Notes: generated by a model not told the origin, from the sequence alone. Positions 1-11,518 are shown, numbered from the stretch's first letter. The stretch: DNA of 64,000 bases from Isoetes taiwanensis (GCA_021234155.1 JAJEKV010000072.1:5809676-5873675); one strand, 5' to 3'. Numbers and translations: made by a program.

Positions 1-2
1 AT

Positions 3-503
3 TGCCACAAATTTGTATGTTTTGGTGCAGATGGAGCTGGTGTAATGTTTGGATGTAGAGGTGGTTTGGGAGTAAGGCTTAAGAGTTCTATAATGCCTTA
101 CAGTATACCGATTCACTGCGCACATCGTACTAATCTAGCATATCAAATATGCTCTGGTTTTCCAGTGATTGCAAAGGTGGAAACATTGATAAGGACGTCT
201 TATAAATTTTTTAGTAAGAGTCCAAAGAGACTCAAGTATTTTTCAAACTTCTCTATTGGTCTGACAGAGGGTAGAAAACTGCTCAAAGACGTTGATACTA
301 GGTGGATTTCCATTCATGGACCTGCAGAAAGACTAGCCGATGAATATGTTACACTAGTTGGAGTCGTGAAGACTATTGGAGAAGATGATTCCAGCACAAA
401 GATAAAGGCTTCACAATTGTTAGCTTTGCTAAGTGATGCCGAAGCATTAGTTGTTTTGTATGCTATGCTTCCAATGATGGACCAGTTAAATATGCTGGTA
501 TGA
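3..503 (+). pseudogene. hAT-type transposase fragment (C-terminal half, cut by window edge)
   Basis: The frame is open from base 3; the first ATG, at 45, is internal. The protein has the hallmarks of plant zinc-finger/DUF4371-type hAT transposases: a GADGAGVM block (catalytic region), then HCAHRTNLA, then KSPKRLKYF and DVDTRWISIHGPAERL. It ends at PMMDQLNMLV followed by TGA at about 501. The last codons overlap a possible splice donor (CTG|GTATGA), so this could be an exon end. The dimerisation domain is not seen downstream and the N-terminus lies outside the window. I read it as a transposon remnant, not a host gene. The family is fairly certain; whether it is active cannot be judged from this piece. 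Confidence 0.8.
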
Positions 504-605
504 ATATAAATTAAATTTTGGTAACGACAGTTAACATTTAAATGGTGTGAGAAACGACAAATTGTTATTATTTTAAATGGTTATATCAATACCTTATATT
601 TGCTC

Positions 606-966
606 TTTTTTTTTTTTTTTGAAGGACGACAATCTATTATCAAGGAAAATCAAGATACATACAAGGGACTTGTGATATGGGACCCAAAACCAAGGGGACG
701 AAATAGTCCCCTAAGCAAAACCACCCATACACAGTATATAATCATACTCCTTGTGCCACCTTGAGGCGTTTAATAGCCTCATCACCATCAACATGGTCTG
801 CGACATCGAGATGATCATCAACAGACATCAAATTATCATGCCACTGAATAGTACGAGGTAGGATAGGCTCATGAGATGATATAACAGACTTCTTCCTCGC
901 TGGCTTCTTCCAATGGACATGTTGCCATGACTCTTTAGCACATTGAAGTTTAGGACTATCAGCCAT
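606..966 (-). mobile_element. 3' end of a truncated L1-type LINE
   Basis: A run of 15 T at 606-620 is a poly(A) tail read on the minus strand. It is followed by GAAGGACG, the same start as the LINE tail at 42646-42670 (poly-T, then TTGAAGGACG). A 74-codon minus-strand frame (742-966) precedes it and may be the very C-terminus of the element, but it shows no recognisable domain. The element is heavily 5'-truncated. No target-site duplication was identified. Confidence 0.5.
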
Positions 967-1322
967 AACAATCTCAGAAGCATGAGAAGCAAAAGCAACA
1001 ACGTGGAGAGTAGTAGGATGATGGTGCTAAGGATGATACCATTGAAACTGTATGTAGAGCATCTTTCATAGCCGATACCATTTGCGTATTGGAGTCGTGG
1101 GAAAACAGAAGAAAATAAAATATTATGAAAATTAAATAACCCATCAAAATAAATATAAAATTATTATAAAAAAAATTCGCCCAAATATTAATTAATAATA
1201 ATAAAATTATACTAAAAAATCGCCCATGATTAATAACTTAAAAAATAACGGGTGCTCATAATTTTTACCCTGATGCAAGAGCGAATGAGTTTCGCACGGC
1301 TGAGTTAAGAAGGCTGTGTGCG
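967..1322. other. A+T-rich spacer without a supported gene
   Basis: Mostly AT-rich sequence with runs of A and ATTAATAATAAT-like stretches around 1110-1240. No coding frame or structural element is supported. Confidence 0.5.
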
Positions 1323-1757
1323 ATGGACGAAGTTTCAAAGAGGGATAATTGCACCATCACAGAGGTGCATAATGTAGCTGGCGAGGCAGGGCCAGACTAT
1401 TGTCCGCATGGAGCAGACTATGATGACGTAATCACAAATTTGGACAAGAATGAGGTTGAAAGAGATTGGCCTAGTAGGAGGGGTAAATATAAGGCTCATA
1501 AGTGCAAGATTGCTGTGGTTCGAGCAAAAGCAGTCGAGCGGCATGCCCAAGTGAAGGGACATTTACCCCACAACGGTGAGTTCAGCAAGAGTTTCGCACA
1601 GCAAGTATACTATGAGCTTGTGAAGGAAGTGCCCGTAAATTACGGGAGTAGAAAATGGAGGCAAGGAAGCGGTAGTGGCAGCACCAAGAGGGTCAAGCTA
1701 TCGGAAGATGGCGAGAGTGGGGCACATGGTGAGCCTATCACCATTACATATTGCTGA
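1323..1757 (+). CDS. Hypothetical protein remnant, frameshifted
   Basis: A 144-codon frame that also stays open some 50 nt upstream of the ATG. I do not recognise the family. It is hydrophilic, with a basic middle (RRGKYKAHKCKI) and a Gly/Ser-rich stretch before KRVKLSEDGE. Shortly before its stop, a second frame takes over and reads HIADAIQLLEV, an Ala/Val-rich stretch, then RAQLENERTRN and CPVC at about 1870. That looks like one longer protein broken by a single-base indel near 1730. The end of this second frame lies in the inverted repeat at 1870-1955. No neighbouring gene gives a functional hint; it could be an uncharacterised transposon protein. Confidence 0.3.
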   Translation: MDEVSKRDNCTITEVHNVAGEAGPDYCPHGADYDDVITNLDKNEVERDWPSRRGKYKAHKCKIAVVRAKAVERHAQVKGHLPHNGEFSKSFAQQVYYELVKEVPVNYGSRKWRQGSGSGSTKRVKLSEDGESGAHGEPITITYC

Positions 1758-1869
1758 TGCTATCCAACTCTTAGAGGTGGCAGGGGTAGCCGCGGCTGGA
1801 GCCGTTAATGACCTTGTAGATATTCGAGCCCAATTGGAGAATGAGAGAACTCGAAACCTAACCCTTTGT

Positions 1870-1955
1870 CCTGTTTGTTGTAGCCTATCTAAAGTGCCCC
1901 CTAGGATGAGATTACTTGCTCATTTTAGGGGGCACTTTAGATATATACAAACAGG
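1870..1955. repeat. Long hairpin (inverted repeat)
   Basis: An 18-bp perfect inner stem (TATCTAAAGTGCCCCCTA at 1886-1903 with its complement at 1926-1943) is extended by a 9-bp outer stem (CCTGTTTGT at 1870-1878 with 1947-1955). The arms are separated by a small internal loop, and the apical loop is 22 bases. It could be a short foldback element or a hairpin-RNA-like fold. Confidence 0.75.
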
Positions 1956-1959
1956 ATAA

Positions 1960-2512
1960 TTGAAAAGGGAGTAAGTCTGGAGCGTGACCCTCTTGAATGG
2001 TTGTCAACCCACCAGGCTTGATATTGTCTGCGGCAAACAATATAGACTTCTCGAAATTCTTGTTACCTCCTTTAGAAATTTCTTTTGTAGTCTCTCTGTG
2101 TCAATGTAGCTTAGTTACTTTGCTAGCTTATATTACACAAAGAGCTCAAAATGGGAGCCAGAGCAAAAATTGTTCGTTCTAGAGGTAAAAGTTCTCTTAT
2201 ACAGGTTGCTATGACGTCAAAGGTGAGAGCGTACCCTAATTTCAAGCCAAGGTGGTGCCTGGGCGTTGTCCATCTATATAGCGGCTGTTAGGCACCAAAT
2301 CATGGAACACCCTAACTCCGGCTATTGATGGTGAACCTTGAGCATCACTATGACTTGAAATTAGAGGACGCGTCACCTTCGGCGTCGTGGTGGATTGTAC
2401 AAGGACGGAGGTAACAAGGTTTTTGAGTACTCTATTTTTATTGTGGCCACGGATGATATCAGCCTAATGGTTGCTTGCGATTCTGTGGGTTCATTAGAGA
2501 TTAATGATTGAT
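1960..2512. other. Spacer, no supported gene
   Basis: Short frames only. One frame near 2425-2507 reads YSIFIVATDDISLMV, which weakly recalls a Copia reverse-transcriptase TDD/VDD region. It is too short and interrupted to annotate. Confidence 0.3.
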
Positions 2513-2567
2513 GAGTTCAAGCATCGAGACTTCCCAGTCTTTCTTTCCCCGCCTCTTTGGGCAATGT
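2513..2567 (+). repeat. Left member of an inverted-repeat pair flanking units A and B
   Basis: The segment containing AAGCATCGAGACTTCCC and CCCCGCCTCTTTGGGCAATG is found, about 80% conserved, in reverse complement at 8382-8440. It sits directly outside the left end of unit A. Confidence 0.65.
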
Positions 2568-2569
2568 AC

Positions 2570-5500
2570 GTATGATTTATCCGCGTTTCGAGATAAGCAG
2601 ATCTTGAGGCTAGTTGACGTGCCCCCCTAGAGTATTTAAGTGTCTCCTCGTTTGTCTCTATCAGCCGTTTTTCGAGCCTCTCCTCCTTCGGTCTCTTGTC
2701 CTCCTATTTCCTTTGGTCGTTTAGGGCTTTGTTGGATCTCTTTCCATCTCCGCTCTAGCTTTGCGGCCTTGCTTCGATCTACGACTTTGCACATGGCGGC
2801 GATCTCCAGATTTGTGTGACTTGTTCACATTTGTCGTGGTTTGCTCTTAGATTTAGTATTGTATATGCTTTATTTTCCAGGCTCGATTTCGCAGTCTATT
2901 TTGTCGTGTCTAAATTGATTAATTGTTTTTTTTTATGTGGTGCTTTAATCAATGGATTTGCATTTTGCTATGATGGCTACGTTCATGTCTATCGGCTAGG
3001 TTGGACCGCCAGAGAAATTCTGTATCTCATGCCCCTTGCAAATTAGTGCTGGCTGCGATGTAGAGTTCTGAGGTAGTCTGGTGCATCCCCTTAGCAAGGA
3101 CGAATTTGTAGCGGTGCTGGTATGAATCTCGTGAAGGTAATCCATTTTCTGTCTGGGCATTTGGTCTAGAGCATATAACCCATTGTAGTCTATTACCCAG
3201 TTTGTGAAGAACCCGGCAAACAAAATTTCATGGGTTCATACGTTTTTGCTAATGTCTGAACTGGTTTGGCCACATCTTCACCAGAAACACATAGTGCTAG
3301 TAGCTGAGATTCAAATATAGGTTTGTTTTGGTCTGTATCCACTATTTGCAGGTGCCTTTCTCAGCAAACGAAATCTGCTGGTAACCCCTAATCTTTGTAT
3401 AAAATCTTTGCAACATGCAAGGGCAGAGTTTAAAAGCAGTTTTGGTAAATACCTCAGGCAGTATTCAGTCTACTATATAGTTAACTTAATTTGGGTCCGT
3501 TTAGTAGTTCTCCCAGCCTTTTCTTTTGTTATTTGTTAGTTGTCTTTTAAGGTTTTTACCAATTGGTCATTCCAACTTATTTGAATAGGCTTAGGGTTTG
3601 TTGCCTTGCTAAAACGTGTTTTCAAGTTAAAAGTTAAGCTATTATGGAAGCTTGTGTCTGAGCTTCAGCATTCTCTTATGTCTGTGGCGGTGTTTAAACA
3701 TTGTAGGACTTTTGCTTGTTCCAGTAGTTCTCTCTCTCCAGTTTGGTTGTCAATTCCAGCCTATTAGCATAGTTCAAGAGTCTGTGCTAGATGCGGTTCC
3801 TTATTGTCTTTCTAGTTTTTACAATCCTGTTTTAAGTTATGGCTCACTTTAGCATCAGTCTTTGGGATTGGGATGCATTGGTGACGCTTAGGCGGGATCT
3901 TCTAGCTCATGATGGTTGGCTCTTACTTTCACAAGCTTGGATGCATTGGTGCTGCTTACATGGATCATAGAGGCTACAAGCTTGAGGGCAAGCATTGGCT
4001 TGCTGAGCTTGGAGATAGACCCGTTTATGGAAAACCAGATCACAACGTGAGGAGGAGGGTTTTTAATTGCTGTTGCAAGGGTTGCAGCACACATTATTTG
4101 CAGGACCTTGCTTGTACAATTGGACTCTTATTTTAGAAATTCGGACAATCATTTTTCTACGCCTTAAATGTCCTTCTGCTAGCCTCTATTTTGCCAGATG
4201 CCGGTACGTTTATTTAGGTAGTTCTTAGAGTTTCGCATCTGCAGCATATCTAAATTCAACAAGAACATCCTTAGCCTGGCGATTATTTACTATCCACTAG
4301 GAAGTGACTCAATGGGGTCCATTGGGCCCTATGTTTTCCAGTCGGCTTTCATCTCAAAGTATGTGTTGTCTCAGAGTTACTATTTTCTGATTTCATGTCA
4401 CTATTTTCTGATTTCATGTCGATGCGTGCTATCTCAAAGCTATCATTCTCTTGTACTGTCTGAGGGATGTTTTGCTTATACTGATCTCTTCTATTGTTTG
4501 ATAGGAGCCCTCGGGGGGCATCTTCTGGTTGGTACTTTGTCTTTGCAGATGGTGGACTGTTATCTTTAACACTGTGCATGATGGGGAGGATTGGTGCTTC
4601 TCTACTCTCTTTTAAGCTCTACGTAGCTATAAACCTTGTTTCTCTTACAGTGTCAGACGTCTTGCACTTCACAAGCCAATGAACAGTTTTGTTGGCTGAT
4701 ACAATAGTACATTTTATAGGGGCGGTACCTCTAATTTAGTGGCAAAGTCAAATTCAAGTGACTTGCACCTATCTGGAATGCTGTAGAACACTGATTGTAT
4801 TTCGTATTTAAGTTGTTATCAAGGTAGCATTTGTTGGTTCATGTACAAGTAGACCATGTTTCAGTCCAATTTGGAGTTCTAATTAGTTTATTTGTAGCAT
4901 AATCCAAGCTTCTGATTGCCATCGTCATACTCAGATTCATTTTAGTTTCTTGTCAAATCAGTGGCCAATTGCAGCTGCTTTTCATGTGTGTTATAGTTGG
5001 GCTTTGGGGTGTAGTTTGGGTTTGCAAGGAAGAGTTGTGTCGGTATTATGGCTGCGACTGTATGTGTTAAAAAATTTTGATTGGATTGCTTGCCCTTTAG
5101 CCCCTGCCTTTTCTAACCTTTGTTGTTAGTTTACCATTTTACTTCAGCACGATTATCATTTGCAACAGGTACAATTGTTTTCTCGATAGGCACTTCCTTT
5201 TTCGGCCATCTATGTGCATTACGGTTCTGCCATGGCGCAAGCATAGTTACTTTCCTAAGGGAATTTACTTTTTACTAATGTTGGCATCTCTTATTTTATA
5301 GCTCTCCTAGTGCTCGTCTTGTGATTTCATATGCATCCACGTCTTTGCCGCTCTAGGCTTACTAAGTCACTTAAGTCACTCACGTATGTTGACATATCTT
5401 ATTTTTTAGCTCTTAGTTGTGCCCACATTTTGATTTCATATGCATCCATAGCATGTTGACATATCTTATTTTATAGCTCTTAGTTGTGCCCATATTTTGA

Positions 5501-7398
5501 TTTCATATGCATCCATAGCATAGCTGTGCCACTCTAGGTTTTTTAATCACTCACATTGAGTTTTATGTTCTTATATGGACACATTTTAATCTATTCTAAG
5601 TCACCTACATCTTGAGTTTCGTGTTCTTATAGGGATACCTTTTAATCTATCTAGACCTTCTAGACTCTAGTATTTTAAAATTTTGCGTCTTGGCCATTTG
5701 GTTAATCTCAATCCTGAGATGGTCATTAAATAGCATTTGTGGTGGGAGTTTTTTCGAGTGGGTGTTTTATTTGTCTCCTACACTTATGGGTATGCCCCCC
5801 TTGGAGGTTGAGCAGGTTCCTTTCTCTTCGAAAGAGGTGGGTGTTTTTTAGGGTGGGTGTTTTGGTCTCTTATGCTTATGGATATGCCCTCTTGGAGGCT
5901 AAGCGGGTTTTTCTTTCATTCTTGCATAGTTTGATTCCTAAATTTTTGTTGAGTTCTTAACTTGTTAGTGCACTTTCTATTAGTCTTTTCAATGGATTCC
6001 CTTTTTGTTCCATGGGGTTGATTGTTATATGCTTGGTATGTGAGGCTTCTTCAGTCGGTATTAGTTTGTTGGGCATTGGGGAGAATTGCATTTGTAGTGC
6101 ATCTTTGGAGGGTCTCTTCCATGAGTTGCAGCTTCGTCTACTTGGCCACCAAATTTGGTTGTGTTCCAAAGTTTGCTAATGGTTTATATGGTGTAGTTTC
6201 CTTTGCCCCTTGTGTCAATGTTGTGGCGGTTCATGCAAAAATCGTTCCGTCTAGTTGCCTTTTCGACCCTTGCTTCTGCCTTTGTAGTCATCGCATGCCT
6301 TCATCCTTCTATTGTGGTGTGTACACTTCATATCATTTTAGGGCGCATACTAGTCGTGCCATTTCATTAGAATTGAGTGTTTCATTCTCTCCGTTCCATA
6401 GCCTCTTCCCTTCATTTTACGAGCCTTTGCGTGCTTCATATTGTTCATATATAGATAGGGGGTTTCAGGATATGTGCTTGTTTAAGCTTTCGATTTCAAC
6501 ATTCTGTCTCGATCTGCCTTCTCAGACTGCTTCTTAGTGGATGCATTAGTCCAACTTTGTCGATTTGACCTGCACCTTGCTTTGTTTATGCTTTGAGTTA
6601 CACTGAACAAGGACAACAGAAGACCTCTTTGTCAAACGAGGACACTTTGATAATCAAGAGGATACTCATGAAACTTTGTGCCTTGTTGAGTTCTCTCTTT
6701 AGCGTTCCTTGGAGGAGGGGATTGTCTAACTTCGGTGTCTTTTGATAAAGGTGTGAAGCCTCTACGCTTATTGCCATGCATTCCTTTATGTCTTACATAA
6801 CCTTATGCACTTGTAACCTTGTTGATACTATGTTGCTTGGTGCCTCATACTTATAGTTTTGGGCTTTGATCAATTTCTTGTTTGTTGTCCCTCTTGTTTA
6901 AGATCAATCCCCTCATGGCTAGCTTTGCCTTGTGCCCTTGTAGACTTTCTTGTGCCACTTTGTGCCCGCATTTGGACTTGACGTATATTTGGAGATCTTG
7001 CTTACCTTGGATAGTCAGATGATTGTTCTAGTCCTTTGCAAACGTCTTTGTTGCCTCTCCAATTTGCATCGCTCATTTTCCTAGACATCTAGTTGTTGGT
7101 TAAGCTTTGGGCATGGCTCTTTTCTCATTGTAGGGTATATTATTCTGAGTGCCATGAACTGTATAGTTTTAAGTTGTGGCATTGAATCCTTTCTTCTTTT
7201 GCTGTATATGCTTAGTGTTGGTATTGAGTAGCTATTGGCCTTCAGAACAACCCTTTTGTCATTGCCTTGTTAGGTCTGGTTATTGAACTCTGTGTAGTCT
7301 TAGAGATGAGGTCTTTAAGTTCTTTCTTTTCTGCCTCTTTTTTTCAGCATGGTTGTTTGGTGTTGTCGGTTTCTATTGAGTGCAACTAGGCTCTAGAA
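2570..7398 (+). mobile_element. Unit A: 4.8-kb non-coding element sharing both ends with unit B
   Basis: It starts with GTATGATTTATCCGCG and ends with GCAACTAGGCTCTAGAA. About 125 bp at its start (2570-2701) and 54 identical bp at its end (7345-7398) recur at the ends of the next element, 7399-8364, while the interiors differ. The shared start includes a TATA-like GTATTTAAG (2632-2640) and a pyrimidine-rich stretch, so it resembles a promoter. The plus strand is strongly T-rich throughout, and the longest frame (6022-6537) has no recognisable domain. A short ATG frame (MAAIS) at about 2793 followed by GATCTCCAG recalls a captured first exon. Non-autonomous transposon behaviour (Helitron-, LARD- or Pack-type) is inference; no target-site duplication or canonical Helitron 5' end was found. 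Confidence 0.6.
5279..5912. repeat. Local tandem duplications inside unit A
   Basis: A roughly 68-bp motif (GTTGACATATCTTATTTT, then GATTTCATATGCATCCA) occurs three times from 5279 to 5520. A second pair, ending TTTTAATCTAT, lies at 5550-5655. A third pair around GGGTGTTTT and TATGCCC...TTGGAGG lies at 5740-5815 and 5845-5912. All copies are imperfect and non-coding. Confidence 0.6.
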
Positions 7399-8364
7399 GT
7401 ATGATTTATCTGCGTTTTGAGATAAGCAGATAAATCCGCTTCTTGAGGCTAGTTGACGTGCCCCCCTAGAGTATTTAAGTGTGTTTCCTCCTCGTTTGTC
7501 TCTATCAGCCGTTTTTCGAGCCTCTCCTCCTTCGGTCGCTTGTCCCCTACCCCTTCCACCCTCTTGTACCTTTGAGTGCCTTATGGTTCTTCGGTGTCTC
7601 TTTGTTTGGTTACTAGTTATATGTTCTCATTTCTTTTTAGCAGCTAGTGTTCTTATTGTTGCTGGTCTTGAGTTCTTATGCAAGGGTTGATGGTCCTCGT
7701 GCCAAGGGTTGATGTTGCAGTGATTCTCCTTTCATGGTTGGTGGTCTTTTCTGGCATGCCTTTGTATTCAAGTCCTTCTTTCATTCAGGGGTTTAGTGAT
7801 GTGTAATGGTCCTCGTACCAGCGAGAGGGTGGTCCTTGTGCCACGCAATGGGGAAAGATGTGGGCCGTTCGCCCTCATGCCGAGAGTTGGTGATCCTCGT
7901 GCCAGGAATGGAGGCCTAGAGGCCTAGTGCCCAGTGGTTGCATTGGTGGTTTTTGCAGGTTACAGAGATCAAGGATGATTGGCATGGATGTGCTTATCCT
8001 CGCAGTCATTTGGCTTGGAGATGGATTGGACCTGTAGGCACAAGTCATCTCATGGAGTTGAGTTGTCATTAGAGCGAGTGGATGTGTACATGTCTGACGA
8101 ACTCTTATTCTGTTGGTATCATTATTTTGCGAACAACGGAGTGAAGGCATAAAGATCTTGGTTATAACTTCTAGTCATTATACAAGTTTGTCTTATGGTA
8201 TTTGCTTATTCTTGTACGTCCAAAAAGGCCGGTGGGCATGAGGAATTTTATTGGAAGTGTTTACGAACACATTGTACATCTTTTTTGAAGTAAAGAGGAG
8301 GGCTACGGCTCAGCATGGTTGTTTGGTGTTGTCGGTTTCTATTGAGTGCAACTAGGCTCTAGAA
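7399..8364 (+). mobile_element. Unit B: 966-bp element with the same ends as unit A
   Basis: It begins two bases after unit A ends. Its first 150 bp match unit A's start, including the TATA-like GTATTTAAG, and its last 54 bp (8311-8364) are identical to unit A's end. Near its start, GATTTATCTGC (7403-7413) and GCAGATAAATC (7426-7436) form a perfect 11-bp hairpin that unit A has partly lost. The interior carries scattered copies of GGTCCTCGTGCCA (about 7690-7910) and no convincing protein. Two family members inserted end to end is the simplest reading. Confidence 0.6.
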
Positions 8365-8381
8365 CTTAGTTTACATCCTAA

Positions 8382-8440
8382 GTTCCATTGTTCAAAGAGG
8401 CGGGGTCAGCAAGATTTGGGAATTCTCGATGCTTTAACTC
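8382..8440 (-). repeat. Right member of the inverted-repeat pair
   Basis: Contains CATTGTTCAAAGAGGCGGGG, the near-complement of 2547-2566. A 16-17-bp direct duplication (ATGCTTTAACTCTGA, at 8429-8460) lies at its outer edge, where the hAT reading frame is lost. Confidence 0.65.
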
Positions 8441-9190
8441 TGATATGCTTTAACTCTGACATTGCTCCAACCATCAATCACTAATGAGGCTGGTCTGGCT
8501 TCAGTAACACGACACAACTTCATCTCCACCCTCTCGACCATTTTTCCATGTATTTCATCAACCATTTTATTGTTGGCATGCTTGTATGAAGGAAATCTAA
8601 AAGCCGGTCCTGCTTTGGCAACTTCCTGGAAGGCTTCTTTCATTGCTTTGTGCTCCAAAACATGTGGAGACAACCCGACATACAAAAATGCCTCTACAAC
8701 CTTCAATTGCGTCTTCTTCAGTTGCTCTGATGTTAAGCAATGATCAACCCCCTGTTGCTTCGTCTGTCTTTCCACTATTTCAATTGTCTCTATCATTCTC
8801 TGCTCTCCCGTGCTTATACCTATTGACCCTAGTCCATCCTCCGATTGGTATCTTTGTCCCAACATGGGGTGGTATAGTTATCTTCGCCTCATTCCTACCC
8901 TAAGATTGCTCTTGAGTATTCAGAACTTCGTCGTTTTTCTCATATTATTCTTCGCTTTGGCGATCCCATCGGTCGAGACAATCTTTCAATGACATCCTTT
9001 TCGCAAGTCGCCAGATGCGCGGTACAAGTTGCGCGATAACCGACGTCCTCGTTCATGTAAGATGTGAGCTCAATTTTGTTGCGTAACCATTTACCGATGA
9101 GTATCCACAAAACACACATTCCCACTCATTTACGCCAAACTCTTTCACAAAATCCCATTCGGGCCTCTTTTTTCGACCAAGAACTCCGGT
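8434..9190 (-). pseudogene. hAT transposase N-terminal half (BED finger + DUF659-like)
   Basis: Read on the minus strand from about 9190. It starts with a BED-type zinc-finger region, EWDFVKEFG then ECVFCGYSSVNGYATKLS (Cys-x2-Cys followed by the HLT histidine), near 9050-9150. An in-frame TGA and frame changes near 9055 break it. The 143-codon frame 8434-8865 then carries FPSYKHANNKMVDEI and ASLVIDGWSNVR, typical of the DUF659 region of plant hAT transposases. The frame ends just after WSNVR at a short direct duplication. The catalytic and dimerisation regions are missing here. A C-terminal hAT piece on the opposite strand lies at 3-503, but common origin is not shown. Confidence 0.72.
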
Positions 9191-10815
9191 GGTGGCAGTC
9201 CCCGTGGTCCCTCGCTTTACGGCACGCCGCGTAGTCCTCGCACCTCTAGAGGTGGATGCATGATCGCTGCCTGCACCTCCAAAGGTAGATGCGTGACCAA
9301 AGAGCCACCATTGCTCTCGGACCGGCCGACAATGTCTCTTAATCTGACTCCTTGATTACACGAACTAAAGGAAGACGTATATATGCAAAGGAGCAAGCTC
9401 ACAATGCATATGTTACGCCGACGTTCGCTTGAAAGAACAAAGGGGGTTGGACGGGACCCTAAAGGATATTCTATGGAAGCAGATGCGAACCCAAGGCTGG
9501 AAACCACTGGGACGGAGTAAACTCACATTCCAGTATCCAACGTCAGGCTCATGACACGAAAAACGACACCTCAAAGGCAAACCGTTTCCCAAGGAGTATT
9601 TTGACTCAATATGGCAGTCAACGTTTGAGGTGAATTCTAGGGCTAATCACGTTTTTCTTATATATCTCTAATATATAATTGTAATATGGAGGATAAGGGG
9701 GCAACTTAAATATAGAATGATTAAAAATATTTTCTATCCTTAGGACTAGATACGTGGAAGCATTAGAATAATTTGAAAGAATGAAAGTTTTTGTAGAAGC
9801 TCCTGGCGAACGTCGGCCTCTTCTAGAGGCATCCATAGGTTCTGGAGATCTCGATTTTGGGTTCCAGAGAGATCTGGACACCTCTTTATTTTCGTATAAA
9901 GGAGGAGGAGAACCCAAAGCCGAACTTATGATGCGTGGTCGGCAGTCGCAAGTTCCAAAAGAGCAGTTTAGAGCCTGAGGCCATCTAGGTAAAACCCATC
10001 GGCCAGATTTATCTCCATGGCCTGCAGACACGTAACAACGGTGTGCAAATGCTTGATTCAGGCCGATTAAGCTTGAAACGGAAGGTCAGCACACAATTCA
10101 GTTGTTCGTTTGTAGGCTTTATGAATAAGCATGTGGATTCCGGCTCTAATTAATGTGTTTTACAGACAAATTCCTGGATTTTTATGGCCAAATCCATGGC
10201 CGTTCCAGCGAAATTTCGGATTTCTGAACCTATAACTATGTGCGTGGACCCAAACCGCCTGGTTTTTAAGTCGAATTTGTGGATACAGAGTTACAGTGTT
10301 CAAGCTATATTCCAGAGCTGAAACTAAGGCAGGTATACGTTGCTTAGAAATTGAGGGGAAATAGCACTCAAGAGAGTTTAAGTTTTGGAATAAAGTTAGA
10401 TTATTGAGGGATGTAGGAGACTAAAGCGCCAGATTGAGGGTTATTTAGAGTAAGGTGAAGGCAGAAGGACTCACAGCCCATTTAATTAGTAGCAGTGAGT
10501 TTTATGCTCTCTGTAGATAACAGGTAATAATATGGGCACATCCAATTGCTTTGCAGGCCGTACACTGGTGATGTTTTGCAACCTCTTTCAAGCAGCTGTA
10601 CTGCACCCTCACAATTGTCATTTTGTGGTCTGTTCTTCTGGCTTCAACCTTTTCACTTCTTTGAGGCTGGATAAATTGATTTGTAGGGAAGGCCTAAGAT
10701 GCTAAGCTGGAGCAATGTGGCATAAACTGTTATAAGGCTTTGTGACATGCATATCTTTGGTGGATGGGGAGTGATTGTAAGTTTCATCTGAATGGTCTCA
10801 ATTACAGGGATAATA
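9191..10815. other. 1.6-kb spacer without a supported gene
   Basis: Contains overlapping short frames on both strands (for example 9217-9507 and 9618-10031, minus) without motifs or agreement between frames. No repeat array is visible. Confidence 0.4.
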
Positions 10816-11117
10816 AACGTTGTGGGCGATGCCAAAAAGGTGCAACATGATGATGCCTACAGGCCAGCTTGAGCACTTTCTTCTTAAAGCCGAATTTGGC
10901 ACATAATTATATCTCCTCTTACCAGCTTCGCAGACCAAGATGAGATCTGTTCAACATGATTCAAATATAATAACGTTGTGGGCAATGCCAAAAAGGTGCA
11001 ACATGATGATGTCTACAGGCCAGCTTGAGCACTTTCTTCTTAAAGCCGAATTTGGCACATAATTACATCTCCTCTTACCAGCGGATGAGATCTGTTCAAC
11101 ATGATTCAAATATAATA
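10816..11117. repeat. Tandem duplication of 156 bp
   Basis: Copy 1 is 10816-10971 and copy 2 is 10972-11117. Both run from AACGTTGTGGGC to TTCAAATATAATA and differ by a few substitutions; copy 2 lacks about 10 bp near CAGACCAAGA. High identity points to a recent duplication. Confidence 0.85.
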
Positions 11118-11518
11118 CCCAACTAGGCAGGGCTAATGTAGATTGGCAAATCAAAATACAGATAGGACTATGGATTGAGATCTAAAGAGATTTATATGTA
11201 CAAGATTTCACAGAATTGTCTCATACACAGAGTTGTGTATGCAGCTATGTCCACTGTAGGTAGGATTCCACTGGGCATTCTAACGGCCTCAGCATGCATA
11301 ATTAAGATATGTTTTTTGGAACATTTTGCTTTCTGGTTATCCACAATAAGAGGTTTTCTTTCTCATTCTTCTAACAAATCCAGCATCATGTATTCCGAGC
11401 AAGGAGAAGCGAGGTCCAATCTTCTCCAATTTGTTCAAGGTAAGTCGAATATTTTTTTTTGGAAGAAATGGAGAGATTCATATCATATGCATGGGGTTTT
11501 CTCACAGTTCACATTGTT

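Noticed and set aside
6022-6537. 171-codon plus-strand frame in unit A
   Set aside because: Composition follows the T-rich strand; no domain and no splice or start context. Treated as chance.
2570-7547. LTR retrotransposon with the shared 130-bp blocks as LTRs
   Set aside because: Unit B's end also matches unit A's end, no primer-binding site or pol is present, and the blocks are not complete direct repeats of one LTR.
9618-10031. 137-codon minus-strand frame
   Set aside because: No recognisable motif; an opposite-strand frame overlaps it and there is no supporting context.
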